DNA of 64,000 bases from Alteromonadaceae bacterium 2753L.S.0a.02 (GTDB lineage: Bacteria; Pseudomonadota; Gammaproteobacteria; Pseudomonadales; Cellvibrionaceae): NCBI GenBank assembly GCA_007827375.1, contig VISH01000002.1, forward strand, positions 3,435,001-3,499,000, given 5' to 3'. A program made the position numbers and the translations under genes. Below are positions 27,309-36,513 of this stretch, in pieces. Every line of letters starts with the position of its first letter. The first letter of the stretch is position 1. Below the pieces are notes generated by a model. The model saw only the letters and a list, made by a program, of their open reading frames with translations, ran no database searches and was not told the DNA's origin.

Positions 27309-27345
27309 GTAGGCAGGTTTTTAGAAATTTTGCCTATTCTACGGC

Positions 27346-27714
27346 TTAAGCCATCAAACCGTAAGCCACGAGCACAGTTTGCAGCTTGTCTTTGTCGACG
27401 GGCTTTTTAATAAAGTCGATAGCCCCCAAAGACTTAACACGCTCTCTTGCCTCGGGTTGGATATCGCCAGAAATCACGATCACCATGCAATTCAAATCTT
27501 CAGCGCGTACCGCTTCGAGTACGCCATAACCGTCGAGAACAGGCATGGTTAGATCCAGAAACACCATATCTGCTTTGCCTGCACGGATAACATCCAGCGC
27601 TTCCTCGCCGTCACCTGCGAATGTGATGGCAACATCCCAGCCTTCCGGCAGACTGCGGGCGACCTGCTTACGGGCCATGTTGGAATCATCACAGATGAGT
27701 ATAGGGATCGTCAT
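27346..27714 (-). CDS. Single-domain response regulator (CheY-like receiver)
   Basis: A 122-residue receiver domain with no output domain. Acidic pocket Asp9/Asp10, phosphorylation site Asp54 (VFLDLTMPVLDGYG), conserved Ser in VISGD and the lysine in DFIKKPVD are all present, so it should be phosphorylatable. ATG 27714 is used; the reading frame opens two codons earlier at TTG. No histidine kinase is adjacent. Its partner is unknown; chemotaxis-type signalling through protein contact is the usual role. Confidence 0.9.
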   Translation of the reverse strand: MTIPILICDDSNMARKQVARSLPEGWDVAITFAGDGEEALDVIRAGKADMVFLDLTMPVLDGYGVLEAVRAEDLNCMVIVISGDIQPEARERVKSLGAIDFIKKPVDKDKLQTVLVAYGLMA

Positions 27715-27852
27715 GAACAATCGTACAGATTCAGCCAGGGGGATTAGTTACCCGATGTAGTTGAGTATAGACAGCAAAAACCGATCTGGTTTGGAATATA
27801 CGCTACGAATTCAAGGCCACATTAGCAATATAGGCGCCACAGCTCGGGTAAT

Positions 27853-29142
27853 CTATTCGCTTGCAGATCTAGCTTCATTGCAGCTTGCGACTGGCGCAAT
27901 GGCGTAAAGATCTTCAAGGCTCATCGAGAACGCCGATTTTGTGGTTTCCACTACCTTCGCCTGGCGCTGTAAATATTCCCCCAACCAGGGCCTTTCAGTG
28001 GGGCTTTGCACCAGCGCCGAAAGTTCCTCATTAACGGGTAGGCGTACCATTGCTGCGATGTCCCAAATAGAGGCTTGTTTCAAATCGCGGCTTAACACGT
28101 AATCGCCGGTTTCGGTCACCGCAATCCACTTGTTCTGAACCATCAACGAACGCATCCGCTGCCAGTGAACCAGGCCAATTCCGAGACGCACGCAATCCCG
28201 GTCACTTACCGATTCCCCATGGGCAGCCTTTTCCCGAAACAGCGCCAGACAACTCAATACAACCAGCATGTCAGACAGACGCGAAATGCGCGACGCATAG
28301 CTGTTTTCCGCAAGGGTACGGACAAAAACCGCTCCACCGAGAATAATGGTCCACAGCAAATTCACCCATAACAGAAACAAGGGAACCACAGCAAACGCAC
28401 CGTAGATAAGTTTGAAACTGGAGTTGGCCACCATATAACCGAACAGTGTTTTGAGCGCTTCGAAAGCCATCGCTGTGAGCACACCGCCAATAAGGCCAAA
28501 TCGAAACGGTACACGGCAGTTGGGTACCGCCGTAAACAGCAAGGTAAACGCAAAACTGGTCAACAGCCAGGGGGTTAGGCGGAACAACCATTCGGTAACC
28601 GCAAAGCGATTTAATTCTTCCGACACCAGCTGTATCGACAGCAGGTAGGTGCTAAACATGAATGCCGCCGCAATTAAAAGCGGCCCCACGCTCAAAATGG
28701 CCCAATACAGAAGGTAACCAAACAAACCCGAGCGCCCCTGCTTCACACCCCAGATGGTGTTGAAGGTCTGCTCAATATTACGCAGCATGAGGTAGGCGGT
28801 TACCAGTAAAATTGCGATGCCCGCGCCCGTGAGGCGGCGTGCCTGCGACGAGAAGTCGGCCAAATATTGGGTAATCTCCTGGCCGGATTCAGGAAGAAAA
28901 TGCTCCAAAATTGCAGCATTGAGTTGGTTGGCAATACCATCGAAGGAAGGAATCAGAGAAAACATCGTATAGGTGACCGTCATCAGCGGTACCAGTGCAA
29001 ACAATGTCATATAGGTGAGCGCAGCCGCGCTCTTCTGACAGCCCTTATCCAGAAATTCTGTGTAGAGTTCACGCGCAAAACGCAGCAATATGGTTTTGCC
29101 GCGTCGCCATTTTTCAATAAAAGCTGCTGGTGTTTTATCCAT
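27853..29142 (-). CDS. YihY/UPF0761 family inner-membrane protein
   Basis: About 429 residues. Residues ~30-290 form the YihY/BrkB-type membrane domain with six hydrophobic segments (KSAAALTYMTLFALVPL early; LIYGAFAVVPLFLLWVNLLW late). A ~130-residue C-terminal cytosolic part resembles a winged-helix-like segment. The family was once called ribonuclease BN, which is incorrect. The function is unknown. The start is uncertain: GTG 29169, ATG 29160 and ATG 29142 are all in frame; I chose the last because it fits the family N-terminus. Confidence 0.85.
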   Translation of the reverse strand: MDKTPAAFIEKWRRGKTILLRFARELYTEFLDKGCQKSAAALTYMTLFALVPLMTVTYTMFSLIPSFDGIANQLNAAILEHFLPESGQEITQYLADFSSQARRLTGAGIAILLVTAYLMLRNIEQTFNTIWGVKQGRSGLFGYLLYWAILSVGPLLIAAAFMFSTYLLSIQLVSEELNRFAVTEWLFRLTPWLLTSFAFTLLFTAVPNCRVPFRFGLIGGVLTAMAFEALKTLFGYMVANSSFKLIYGAFAVVPLFLLWVNLLWTIILGGAVFVRTLAENSYASRISRLSDMLVVLSCLALFREKAAHGESVSDRDCVRLGIGLVHWQRMRSLMVQNKWIAVTETGDYVLSRDLKQASIWDIAAMVRLPVNEELSALVQSPTERPWLGEYLQRQAKVVETTKSAFSMSLEDLYAIAPVASCNEARSASE

Positions 29143-29277
29143 TCTGATGAAAATTCCCATCCAGTCCACGGAATTGTATCAGTAATCGCAGACCACTGGC
29201 GTACATGGCTATGAGTAGCCACAGCAGCGCGTTAAAATGCCGCCCTTTAAAAACTATGTGAGAGAAAGGCCAAAGCT

Positions 29278-29619
29278 ATGCGTATTTATCACAACCCAAG
29301 ATGTTCCAAGTCGCGACAAACTCTGGCACTGATCGAAGCCGCAGGTGTAACCCCGGATATCGTTCGCTACCTCGAAACACCACCTAGCGCAGAGGAATTG
29401 CAAGACCTCCTGAAAAAGCTGGGCATGTCCGCCAGGCAGTTACTGCGCAAAGGGGAACAGGATTACAAAGACAACAATCTCGCCGACACTGAGCTCAGCG
29501 ACCAGGCCTTGATTGAAGCCATGGTTAAATTCCCTAAGCTGATTGAGCGACCGATAGTTGTTAAAGACAACCAGGCAGTTCTGGGCAGGCCACCAGAGAA
29601 CGTTAACACCTTGTTATGA
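29278..29619 (+). CDS. arsC: Arsenate reductase (glutaredoxin-type ArsC)
   Basis: A 113-residue ArsC-family protein with the catalytic Cys9 in the N-terminal YHNPRCSKSRQTL motif and the ERPIVVKDNQAVLGRP segment that carries substrate-binding arginines. It would reduce arsenate with glutathione/glutaredoxin. No arsB or arsR is nearby. It is the first of four overlapping genes through sppA, an arrangement also seen in pseudomonads, so a general thiol role is equally possible. Confidence 0.92.
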   Translation: MRIYHNPRCSKSRQTLALIEAAGVTPDIVRYLETPPSAEELQDLLKKLGMSARQLLRKGEQDYKDNNLADTELSDQALIEAMVKFPKLIERPIVVKDNQAVLGRPPENVNTLL

Positions 29620-30209
29620 GTTACGTATTAGTTTTGTACTACACCCGCCATGGCGCTACACGCGAACTGGCGCAACACATCGCACGTGGTGTAGAGCGGT
29701 GTGGTCTCGAAGCCCGTTTGCGCACCGTTCCACCGGTTTCTGCCACTTGCGAGGCAGTAGACCCGGAAATCCCGCCCGAGGGAGATATTTACTGCTCAGA
29801 AGATGATCTTCGCGAGTGTGCTGGCTTGATTCTCGGCAGCCCTACCCGCTTTGGCAATATGGCGGCACCGTTGAAGTATTTTCTCGATAGCACGGCAGGT
29901 TTGTGGCTAAACGGGGAATTGATTGGCCGCCCTGCAGGGGTCTTCACTTCGACAGGTTCATTGCACGGCGGGCAGGAGAGCACCTTGCTATCAATGATGC
30001 TACCGCTGTTACATCACGGCATGGTCATCGCGGGGATTCCCTACAGCGAGGCGCATCTGCACAACACCCGCAGTGGCGGCACGCCCTATGGTCCAAGCCA
30101 CCTTGCTGGCAGCCAGGGGGAACAGCCCATTAGTGATGAAGAACAGGCATTATGCATTCATTTTGGGGAACGTATTGCCAAGCTCGCTAAACTACTGGAG
30201 TCCGCATGA
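29616..30209 (+). CDS. wrbA: WrbA-type NAD(P)H:quinone oxidoreductase
   Basis: A 197-residue flavodoxin-like protein. FMN-binding segments are YYTRHGATRELAQH near the N-terminus, GSPTRFGNMAAPLKYFLD, and FTSTGSLHGGQESTLL. WrbA reduces quinones by two electrons, avoiding semiquinones. It overlaps arsC by 4 bases upstream and the DUF2069 gene by 4 bases downstream. Confidence 0.93.
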   Translation: MSYVLVLYYTRHGATRELAQHIARGVERCGLEARLRTVPPVSATCEAVDPEIPPEGDIYCSEDDLRECAGLILGSPTRFGNMAAPLKYFLDSTAGLWLNGELIGRPAGVFTSTGSLHGGQESTLLSMMLPLLHHGMVIAGIPYSEAHLHNTRSGGTPYGPSHLAGSQGEQPISDEEQALCIHFGERIAKLAKLLESA

Positions 30210-30598
30210 CACAACGCACGACCAAACCTATCGCCCACTTAAACACCAAATTAAAAATAAGCCTAGTTATGACTTACGCGAGCTACGCTGCACTGATCGG
30301 CTTGTTCTTAGGATGGAACTTTTTTCGCGACGCCGGACCAAATTGGGCAGTTTTTATTGTACAAGCCGGCCCCCTGTTATTATTGTTGCCGGGCATGCTG
30401 AAAAATTACTACCGCAGTTTCAGCTGGCTGTGCTTCTTGCTTTTAATTTATTTTATTAAAGCCGTCGACGGTGTGTTCATGTCAACCGCCAATCTGCTCG
30501 ATGTCATATTTCTAATACTTACCGTGGTAATTTTTATCTCGGCGATGCTGGCTTCCCGTTGGATGCAACGCAAAACGAAGGATGAGCTCTATGTTTAA
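30206..30598 (+). CDS. DUF2069 family membrane protein
   Basis: A 130-residue protein with four hydrophobic helices and little else, matching the DUF2069 group found next to wrbA in gammaproteobacteria. FVQAGPLLLLLPGM-like and YRSFSWLCFLLLIYF segments are visible. The function is unknown. It overlaps wrbA and sppA, suggesting translation coupling in a four-gene operon. Confidence 0.85.
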   Translation: MTQRTTKPIAHLNTKLKISLVMTYASYAALIGLFLGWNFFRDAGPNWAVFIVQAGPLLLLLPGMLKNYYRSFSWLCFLLLIYFIKAVDGVFMSTANLLDVIFLILTVVIFISAMLASRWMQRKTKDELYV

Positions 30599-32456
30599 AA
30601 TTCTCGGTAATATCTGGAGTAATTTTTGGGGTGTAATCAGCTGGATACGAACAGCTTTTTTTAATCTGCTGTTTTTATTGATAGTTGTTGCCATCGTCGT
30701 GAGCATCGCTCAATCCCCTTCGACTCATGTACCCGACAAAATCGCTCTCAATGTCGCGCCTGAAGGATTTCTGGTCGATCAACGCACTTACGAAGCCACG
30801 CCAGCCGACTTACTCATGGGCAGCAATGATGCTGTTGCCGAAACCTCTGTACGGGAACTGGTAGAAACCATAAAACATGCAGCCAGCGATGATCGCATCA
30901 CCAGTATGGTGCTAAACCTCACTAAGTTTGCAGGCGGCGGCGTGAGCAAAATGGAAGAAGTTGGCCAGGCCTTACAAACCTTCAAAGAATCAGGCAAACC
31001 CATTTATGCCTATGGCGATAACCTTTCGCAACAGCAATATTTTCTGGCCAGTTTCGCCGATACCATTTATTTAAATGAGATGGGCAATGTATTACTCACC
31101 GGCTTTGGGATGTACCAAAACTATTTCAAAGATGCCGCCGATAAACTTTCTGTGAAATTTCACGTGTTTAGGGTCGGCGACTACAAAGATGCTGTAGAAC
31201 CCTATATGCGTAACGACATGTCTGATCAATCGCGCGAACACAATGCTCGCTGGATCAACGATTTGTGGCAGCACTACGAAGAGCGTGTAACTCGTAATCG
31301 TGGCCTCGACGCCAACGCGATCAATGATTTTATTGCGTTGAGCACGCAAAAACCGCAACACAATCAGGAAACCCTTGCGGCCCAGGCAAAGCAAGCCGGA
31401 TTGGTCGATGAATTGGTATCACGTACTGAAGTGCGTAAATTACTGGCCGAAAAAGTAGGCGCCAGCGAAGACGGCGATACCTACGACGCGATCAATTACC
31501 CCGACTATCACAAAGCTATCACGTCACTCTTGCCCGACGATAAAAAAACCATCGGACTGATCGTCGCACAAGGCACCATTGTTGGTGGCGATCAGCCCAA
31601 CGGCGCCATTGGCAGCGCCAGCTTTACGGATTTAATTCGTCGTGCTCGCGATGATAAATCCCTCTCCGCTATTGTGATTCGTATTAACAGTGGCGGCGGT
31701 AGCGCGTTTGCTTCAGAGCTTATTCGCCAGGAAATACTAGAGACCCGAGCCAGTGGCAAGCCGGTATATATATCGATGGGCAGTGTGGCGGCTTCGGGAG
31801 GCTATTGGCTATCTACGGCAGCGGATGAAATTTGGGCACAACCCACAACCATAACCGGCTCGATTGGTGTTTGGGGCTTGATTCCCAATGTTGCGGAATC
31901 CTTTACACGCTTGGGTGTCCATTCAGACGGCGTAGGCACCACCCCGCTGGCCGATATATTTCATCCCGACCGAACATTGTCACAACCCGCACAGAATCTG
32001 ATACAAAGCGGCGTGAATGATGTGTATCACAAATTTATTAATATCGTCGCTGAGGCGCGGGAAAGCGACCCTGAAAGCGTGAACGAAATCGCCGGCGGGC
32101 GAGTGTGGACAGGTAGCACTGCAAAAACATTGGGTCTGGTAGATAACCTGGGCACCTTGCAAGATACCTTTGAGGCAGTGGCAACAAAACTTTCACTGCA
32201 GGACTATCAAATCAAAGAAATTAAGCGCCCTTTAACCACATCTGAGGAGATCATACGCGCCTTGATGGAGGAGGTGAAACTTGGGGAACTGGCTACAAAT
32301 CTGTCTGGTCTTCACCAGAGTTTGAATCAATTGGGTGCCGTAATGGCCCTGCCTTTACAACAACTGGGTGGTATTTTGGAAGCGGTAAACTGGTCTCCAG
32401 CAGAGGGGCAACAACCCGAGGTTTTAGCATTCTGTTTAGCCTGCTACGCGCCCTAA
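30591..32456 (+). CDS. sppA: Signal peptide peptidase SppA, 67 kDa type
   Basis: A 621-residue membrane-anchored serine protease that degrades cleaved signal peptides. It is the long tandem-domain form: one N-terminal helix (about residues 20-40), an N-terminal half with the catalytic lysine in RVGDYKDAVEPY, and a C-terminal half with the nucleophile serine in SVAASGGYWL. RINSGGGSAFASE is also conserved. ATG 30591 is preferred, as AGGA lies 8 bases upstream; an ATG 9 bases earlier is too close to that site. Confidence 0.94.
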   Translation: MFKILGNIWSNFWGVISWIRTAFFNLLFLLIVVAIVVSIAQSPSTHVPDKIALNVAPEGFLVDQRTYEATPADLLMGSNDAVAETSVRELVETIKHAASDDRITSMVLNLTKFAGGGVSKMEEVGQALQTFKESGKPIYAYGDNLSQQQYFLASFADTIYLNEMGNVLLTGFGMYQNYFKDAADKLSVKFHVFRVGDYKDAVEPYMRNDMSDQSREHNARWINDLWQHYEERVTRNRGLDANAINDFIALSTQKPQHNQETLAAQAKQAGLVDELVSRTEVRKLLAEKVGASEDGDTYDAINYPDYHKAITSLLPDDKKTIGLIVAQGTIVGGDQPNGAIGSASFTDLIRRARDDKSLSAIVIRINSGGGSAFASELIRQEILETRASGKPVYISMGSVAASGGYWLSTAADEIWAQPTTITGSIGVWGLIPNVAESFTRLGVHSDGVGTTPLADIFHPDRTLSQPAQNLIQSGVNDVYHKFINIVAEARESDPESVNEIAGGRVWTGSTAKTLGLVDNLGTLQDTFEAVATKLSLQDYQIKEIKRPLTTSEEIIRALMEEVKLGELATNLSGLHQSLNQLGAVMALPLQQLGGILEAVNWSPAEGQQPEVLAFCLACYAP

Positions 32457-32518
32457 TTCAAAACAGCCGGTGGTCGAATGGTTTTTGCAGACCACTCGAC
32501 CAGGATTTCTTCAACCGG

Positions 32519-33226
32519 CTAAATTGCCAATACCGCCTTCACGAACGGTACAGTTAGTTTGCGCTGTTCCTGGAGTGAGGCATCATCGAGTCGATTAAGC
32601 AACACGAATAACTCTGTGGTATCACGCGAAGCGCGATTCAGAATAAAATTCGCAACTTCATCGGGCATATCAAACCCACGCAACTGCGCACGCATTTTGA
32701 GGGCCGAGCGCTTTCCATCATCGTCGAGGCTTTCAAGGTGGTAAATCACGCAGCTCAATAGGCGTGATTTTAAATCAGCAAGAAGTATTGGAAGCGACGG
32801 CGGGCTCGTGTGGCTGGAAAATATCATTGTTTTACCCGCGTCACGCATGCGATTAAATAGGTGAAACAGCGCCTGCTCCCAATCGCGATTACCACAAATA
32901 TGTTCTATGCCGTCGAGGCACACCAGATCGAGTTCTTCCAGGCCCTCGCACAATTCTGCAGCGGCATAGCCCCTCACGTCGGCCATAGGAAAATACTGCA
33001 GACTTCGACCCAAAGCTGCAGCCTCATGACAGGTCGCCTGTAGCAAATGGCTCAAGCCCACACCGCGAGCGCCCCAAATACAGAGATTATCGCCACCTTG
33101 GGTACTTGCGATATTCTGCAGCGCAGCGACAGCCTGGGCGTTGTTGTCAGCCACCAGATAATTTTCGAAAGTGGCTTCATCGTGCAGTGCAATGCCTAAG
33201 CTTAATTGTTGTGGTTTGCTCTTCAT
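32519..33226 (-). CDS. hda: DnaA regulatory inactivator Hda
   Basis: A 235-residue AAA+ protein homologous to DnaA domain III. It acts with the DNA-loaded beta clamp to hydrolyse DnaA-bound ATP. The N-terminal QQLSLGIAL contains the clamp-binding QLSLG motif. The Walker A region reads WGARGVGLSHLLQ, without the usual lysine of GxxxxGKT, and Walker B is LDLVCLDGIEHI. It follows the DUF2066 gene on the same strand, as in Pseudomonas. Confidence 0.93.
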   Translation of the reverse strand: MKSKPQQLSLGIALHDEATFENYLVADNNAQAVAALQNIASTQGGDNLCIWGARGVGLSHLLQATCHEAAALGRSLQYFPMADVRGYAAAELCEGLEELDLVCLDGIEHICGNRDWEQALFHLFNRMRDAGKTMIFSSHTSPPSLPILLADLKSRLLSCVIYHLESLDDDGKRSALKMRAQLRGFDMPDEVANFILNRASRDTTELFVLLNRLDDASLQEQRKLTVPFVKAVLAI

Positions 33227-33248
33227 GTTAAGTCACACAACAAGTCCG

Positions 33249-34379
33249 TTAACGCCAGCGGTAAGTTAACGGGTTTTGCGCGGTACCCTGGGGTACCTGC
33301 ATCCAAACCGGAACATCGGCATTTGCCGTTAGCAGTTTGACCGGTTCCATTTTGTTATCGAGAGCCACCGCACTGGTAAACTTCTCTACCCCAGCATCGG
33401 AATTTAAATACAGCAAAATGGTATCGCCACGTACCGCTGAAAGCAGCACTTCACTGGTAAGCGCCATGGTTTCCAAATAATCTATTGCCGCGCGATAACG
33501 AGCAAAACTGTCAACTCCCTGTAACTGCATCACCAATGCTGAGCTGCCACCCTCCTGTGCCACAATGGCATAGCGAGCGCCGAGATAATCGGCCAGTGGA
33601 TTCAGAGCCTGGGGGCCCAATTCAGCGACTCGTTCAGCTCTGCTGTCGTAAATTCGGCTGTCGCCGCGATGAAAAAATTGCCAGGTCGCCAGAATTCGGC
33701 CGCTGGACGTTTGCGAGAATCGCCCTACCAGAATGACATCTGCTGCGTAGCGATGCGAAGCGTCGAGAATCGCTGTTTCATCCAACTCCCACACCTGTTC
33801 TGGTGACAAAGCAGTTTGGTCTTGCAAGTCCATCAACGGGAAACTCAGGGGTAAGCCGCGCAATTGAGAGGCGTCTGAGAGACTCTCGAAAACTTCAGGA
33901 GCGATATCTGATGTAACCAACTGTTTACCAAATTCGGCACTGTCTTCCACTAGCCACACCAAAGTCGCAGGGCGATTAGTTGGCCAGTAGGGTAATCCGG
34001 TTTCCTGGCGCAACAGCCGCTCAATGGCCACGGGTGAAAATCTCAAACTTAGCAATTCACTGAAACCCTCACGCAATTGCTCTTGATCATCGTTGGGATG
34101 ATATTGAAACTGTTCTACATAGCTGATGGCTCGCCCCAAGGCTTTTTTTACCTGTGGATCTGCGATAGCGGCAGATGAACCAGACATGCGCACCAATACT
34201 TCTGCAAGTGCCTGTTGTGCAGCTTTGCCCCGTTCTGATGGCGATTGTGATTTAACGGCTACCTGTGCTTTATAGAATTCCAGAGCGTGCGCCACAGGCG
34301 CGAAACAAACCACAATTGCGCATGCAATGAACGCTGCCAAACAGCCTCTAACTCGACTGGCCAAGAGTTTTGCGAGCAT
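33249..34379 (-). CDS. DUF2066 domain-containing exported protein
   Basis: A 376-residue protein with an N-terminal signal peptide (about residues 1-33, ending PVAHALEF). The body matches the DUF2066 family by position between hda and purM and by segments such as RGKAAQQALAEVLVRMSGS and ADVILVGRFSQT. I moved the start to ATG 34379, which has GGAGAG just upstream and puts the signal peptide first. The function is unknown. It is divergent from purM. Confidence 0.85.
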   Translation of the reverse strand: MLAKLLASRVRGCLAAFIACAIVVCFAPVAHALEFYKAQVAVKSQSPSERGKAAQQALAEVLVRMSGSSAAIADPQVKKALGRAISYVEQFQYHPNDDQEQLREGFSELLSLRFSPVAIERLLRQETGLPYWPTNRPATLVWLVEDSAEFGKQLVTSDIAPEVFESLSDASQLRGLPLSFPLMDLQDQTALSPEQVWELDETAILDASHRYAADVILVGRFSQTSSGRILATWQFFHRGDSRIYDSRAERVAELGPQALNPLADYLGARYAIVAQEGGSSALVMQLQGVDSFARYRAAIDYLETMALTSEVLLSAVRGDTILLYLNSDAGVEKFTSAVALDNKMEPVKLLTANADVPVWMQVPQGTAQNPLTYRWR

Positions 34380-34563
34380 AGTCTCTCCAACTAAAAATAT
34401 TTCGCGGCATTGTAACAACTCGCGGTGCAACTCACAGCGTCGATCGCCACAGTTTTATCGAGATTCACGGCCACTAAGCTGCTAAAATGCCCGCCGATTA
34501 AACTCTGGCGCACCATCATCCACACGCCAATTAGAAACTACAACACGATTCAGATTATTCCCT

Positions 34564-35622
34564 ATGACAGAGCAAACCCATAACGATTCCCCTTCCCTAA
34601 GTTACAAAGATGCTGGTGTTGATATAGACGCAGGCAACGCCCTGGTTGAGCGCATTAAGTCTGTTGCCAAGCGCACCCGGCGGCCGGAAGTGATGGCGGG
34701 CTTGGGTGGTTTTGGGGCCTTGTTCGAACTCCCCAGCGGTTATGAGCAACCGGTATTGGTGTCGGGAACTGATGGCGTCGGCACCAAACTCAAACTTGCC
34801 ATGCAATTGAACAAACACGACACCATTGGTATCGATTTGGTTGCCATGTGCGTTAACGATCTCATTGTAGGTGGTGCCGAACCGCTTTTTTTTCTCGATT
34901 ACTACGCAACTGGCAAACTCTCTGTGGATGTCGCTGCTCAAGTGGTAGAAGGCATTGGTGATGGCTGCGAACAGGCCGGCTGTGCTCTCGTTGGCGGTGA
35001 GACTGCAGAGATGCCTGGTATGTACGAGGGTGAAGATTACGATCTCGCGGGCTTCTGCGTGGGTATCGTCGAAAAAGCAAAAATTCTCGATGGCAACAAG
35101 GTTACACCCGGCGATATTCTTATTGCTTTGCCTTCCAGTGGTCCTCACTCCAATGGCTATTCGCTGATTCGAAAAATTCTGGAAGTGAGTGGTGCAGATA
35201 TCAACGCGAAACTGGGAACCAAAACGCTGGCGGAGGCACTTCTCGCTCCAACCCGAATTTACGTAAAACCCTTGCTCAAATTGTTTAACGAGGTTGAGGT
35301 TAAAGCCCTTAGCCACATCACTGGTGGCGGCCTCACAGAAAATATTCCTCGAGTATTGCCGGAAGATGCCAAAGCCGTTATTGAGTGCAGTCGCTGGCAA
35401 TTCCCCGATGTATTCGCCTGGCTGAAAGATAATGGCAATGTAGCTGCGCGGGAAATGTACCGCACCTTTAACTGCGGGGTCGGCATGGTGGTTTGTGTCG
35501 CCGAGCAGGAGGTCGAAAAAACCATTGATTTTCTAAGGGGCGAAGGTGAACAAGCGTTTATCATCGGCCAGATTGAGACTGCAACGGCAGGCGAAGAACG
35601 CGTCGAACTGCGCAATATCTAG
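34564..35622 (+). CDS. purM: Phosphoribosylformylglycinamidine cyclo-ligase
   Basis: A 352-residue AIR synthetase of purine biosynthesis. Diagnostic segments: LSYKDAGVDIDAGNALVERI at the N-terminus, SGTDGVGTKLKLA, and the glycine-rich VGGETAEMPGMYEGEDYDLAGFCVG. GGGLTENIPR lies in the C-terminal domain. purN follows after 9 bases. No PurR operator was recognised upstream. Confidence 0.97.
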   Translation: MTEQTHNDSPSLSYKDAGVDIDAGNALVERIKSVAKRTRRPEVMAGLGGFGALFELPSGYEQPVLVSGTDGVGTKLKLAMQLNKHDTIGIDLVAMCVNDLIVGGAEPLFFLDYYATGKLSVDVAAQVVEGIGDGCEQAGCALVGGETAEMPGMYEGEDYDLAGFCVGIVEKAKILDGNKVTPGDILIALPSSGPHSNGYSLIRKILEVSGADINAKLGTKTLAEALLAPTRIYVKPLLKLFNEVEVKALSHITGGGLTENIPRVLPEDAKAVIECSRWQFPDVFAWLKDNGNVAAREMYRTFNCGVGMVVCVAEQEVEKTIDFLRGEGEQAFIIGQIETATAGEERVELRNI

Positions 35623-35631
35623 GTGGTAGCG

Positions 35632-36285
35632 GTGAGCTCAGAGTCTACTCAAACGTGTCGGGTCGTGGTTCTTATCTCCGGTAGCGGAAGTAATTTACAG
35701 GCGATCATTGATCAGCAGGATGCTGGTAACCTTCCCATACAAATCGTGGCTGTTATCAGTAACAAAGCCGATGTTTATGGTTTAACACGAGCCAAAAACC
35801 ACGGCATCGCCACCCGTGTTCTGAACCACAAAGATTTCGAAAGCCGTGAAAGTTTCGACGCAGCCCTTGTGACAGAAATCGATTCCTTCCGCCCCGACCT
35901 TGTTGTGCTAGCCGGTTTTATGCGTATTCTCACGCCCGCTTTTACCCTGCACTACCAGGGCCGTATGCTCAACATTCATCCGTCACTATTACCCAAATAT
36001 CAAGGGCTGCATACCCACCAGCGCGCCATTGATGCAGGAGACACTGAGCACGGAGTTTCAGTGCATTTTGTAACCGCAGAGTTGGATGGTGGCCCGGTGG
36101 TGGGGCAAACCAGGGTACCGGTGCTAGCCGGCGATACCGCAGAAAGCCTCGCAGCTCGCGTATTGCAGCAAGAACATAAACTGTACCCAGAAGTTATCAG
36201 GTGGTTTGCTGAAGGTCGATTGAAAATGTATAAAGGGCTTGCACTGCTAGACGGTGAACCCGTTAGCCTGCGTAGCCCTTTGTAG
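35632..36285 (+). CDS. purN: Phosphoribosylglycinamide formyltransferase
   Basis: About 217 residues; transfers formyl from 10-formyl-THF to GAR. Signatures: VLISGSGSNLQAIID at the N-terminus, LAGFMRILTPAF, the catalytic NIHPSLLPKYQGLHTHQRA and DGGPVVGQ. An in-frame GTG at 35623 abuts the purM stop. I prefer GTG 35632, which has GGTGG 5 bases upstream. Both starts leave the catalytic domain intact. Confidence 0.95.
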   Translation: MSSESTQTCRVVVLISGSGSNLQAIIDQQDAGNLPIQIVAVISNKADVYGLTRAKNHGIATRVLNHKDFESRESFDAALVTEIDSFRPDLVVLAGFMRILTPAFTLHYQGRMLNIHPSLLPKYQGLHTHQRAIDAGDTEHGVSVHFVTAELDGGPVVGQTRVPVLAGDTAESLAARVLQQEHKLYPEVIRWFAEGRLKMYKGLALLDGEPVSLRSPL

Positions 36286-36306
36286 ATCACATAGCGGGTG
36301 CACGCA

Positions 36307-36492
36307 CTACTGCGCTTGCACTTTTTCCTTGCCGCAACGCTCACACTTGTAAATGGTTACCAACTTACCCTGGCGTGAGTCGAATTGCTTGTCCTGTTTA
36401 ATTATCCACTTGTGAAAGCCATGCCGACACAAAGACTTGCCTTTATGTTCTTGCGTGGGGCTTTTCTTTTTGAAATCAAGTACTTCACCCAT
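36307..36492 (-). CDS. Small conserved-looking zinc-ribbon protein
   Basis: A 61-residue basic protein. The first potential metal knuckle is CRHGFHKW (one Cys, two His, residues 22-29) and the second is YKCERCGKEK near the C-terminus (CxxC), so a zinc-binding fold is plausible. It lies between purN (convergent) and the GGDEF/EAL gene (same strand, 21 bases upstream). Coding is supported by the compact frame filling the gap and by the paired Cys/His motifs. I do not recognise the function. Confidence 0.65.
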   Translation of the reverse strand: MGEVLDFKKKSPTQEHKGKSLCRHGFHKWIIKQDKQFDSRQGKLVTIYKCERCGKEKVQAQ

Positions 36493-36513
36493 AATTAAAC
36501 ACCCTTGGGCCGG

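Noticed and set aside
29278..29619. Arsenic resistance operon
   Set aside because: Only the ArsC-family gene is present; arsR, arsB and arsH are missing, and the neighbours are wrbA, DUF2069 and sppA.
32457..32518. Terminator between sppA and hda
   Set aside because: Several overlapping short inverted repeats occur but none is followed by a T-run in either direction.
34597..35400. 267-codon minus-strand frame inside purM
   Set aside because: purM is unmistakable on the other strand; this is a shadow.
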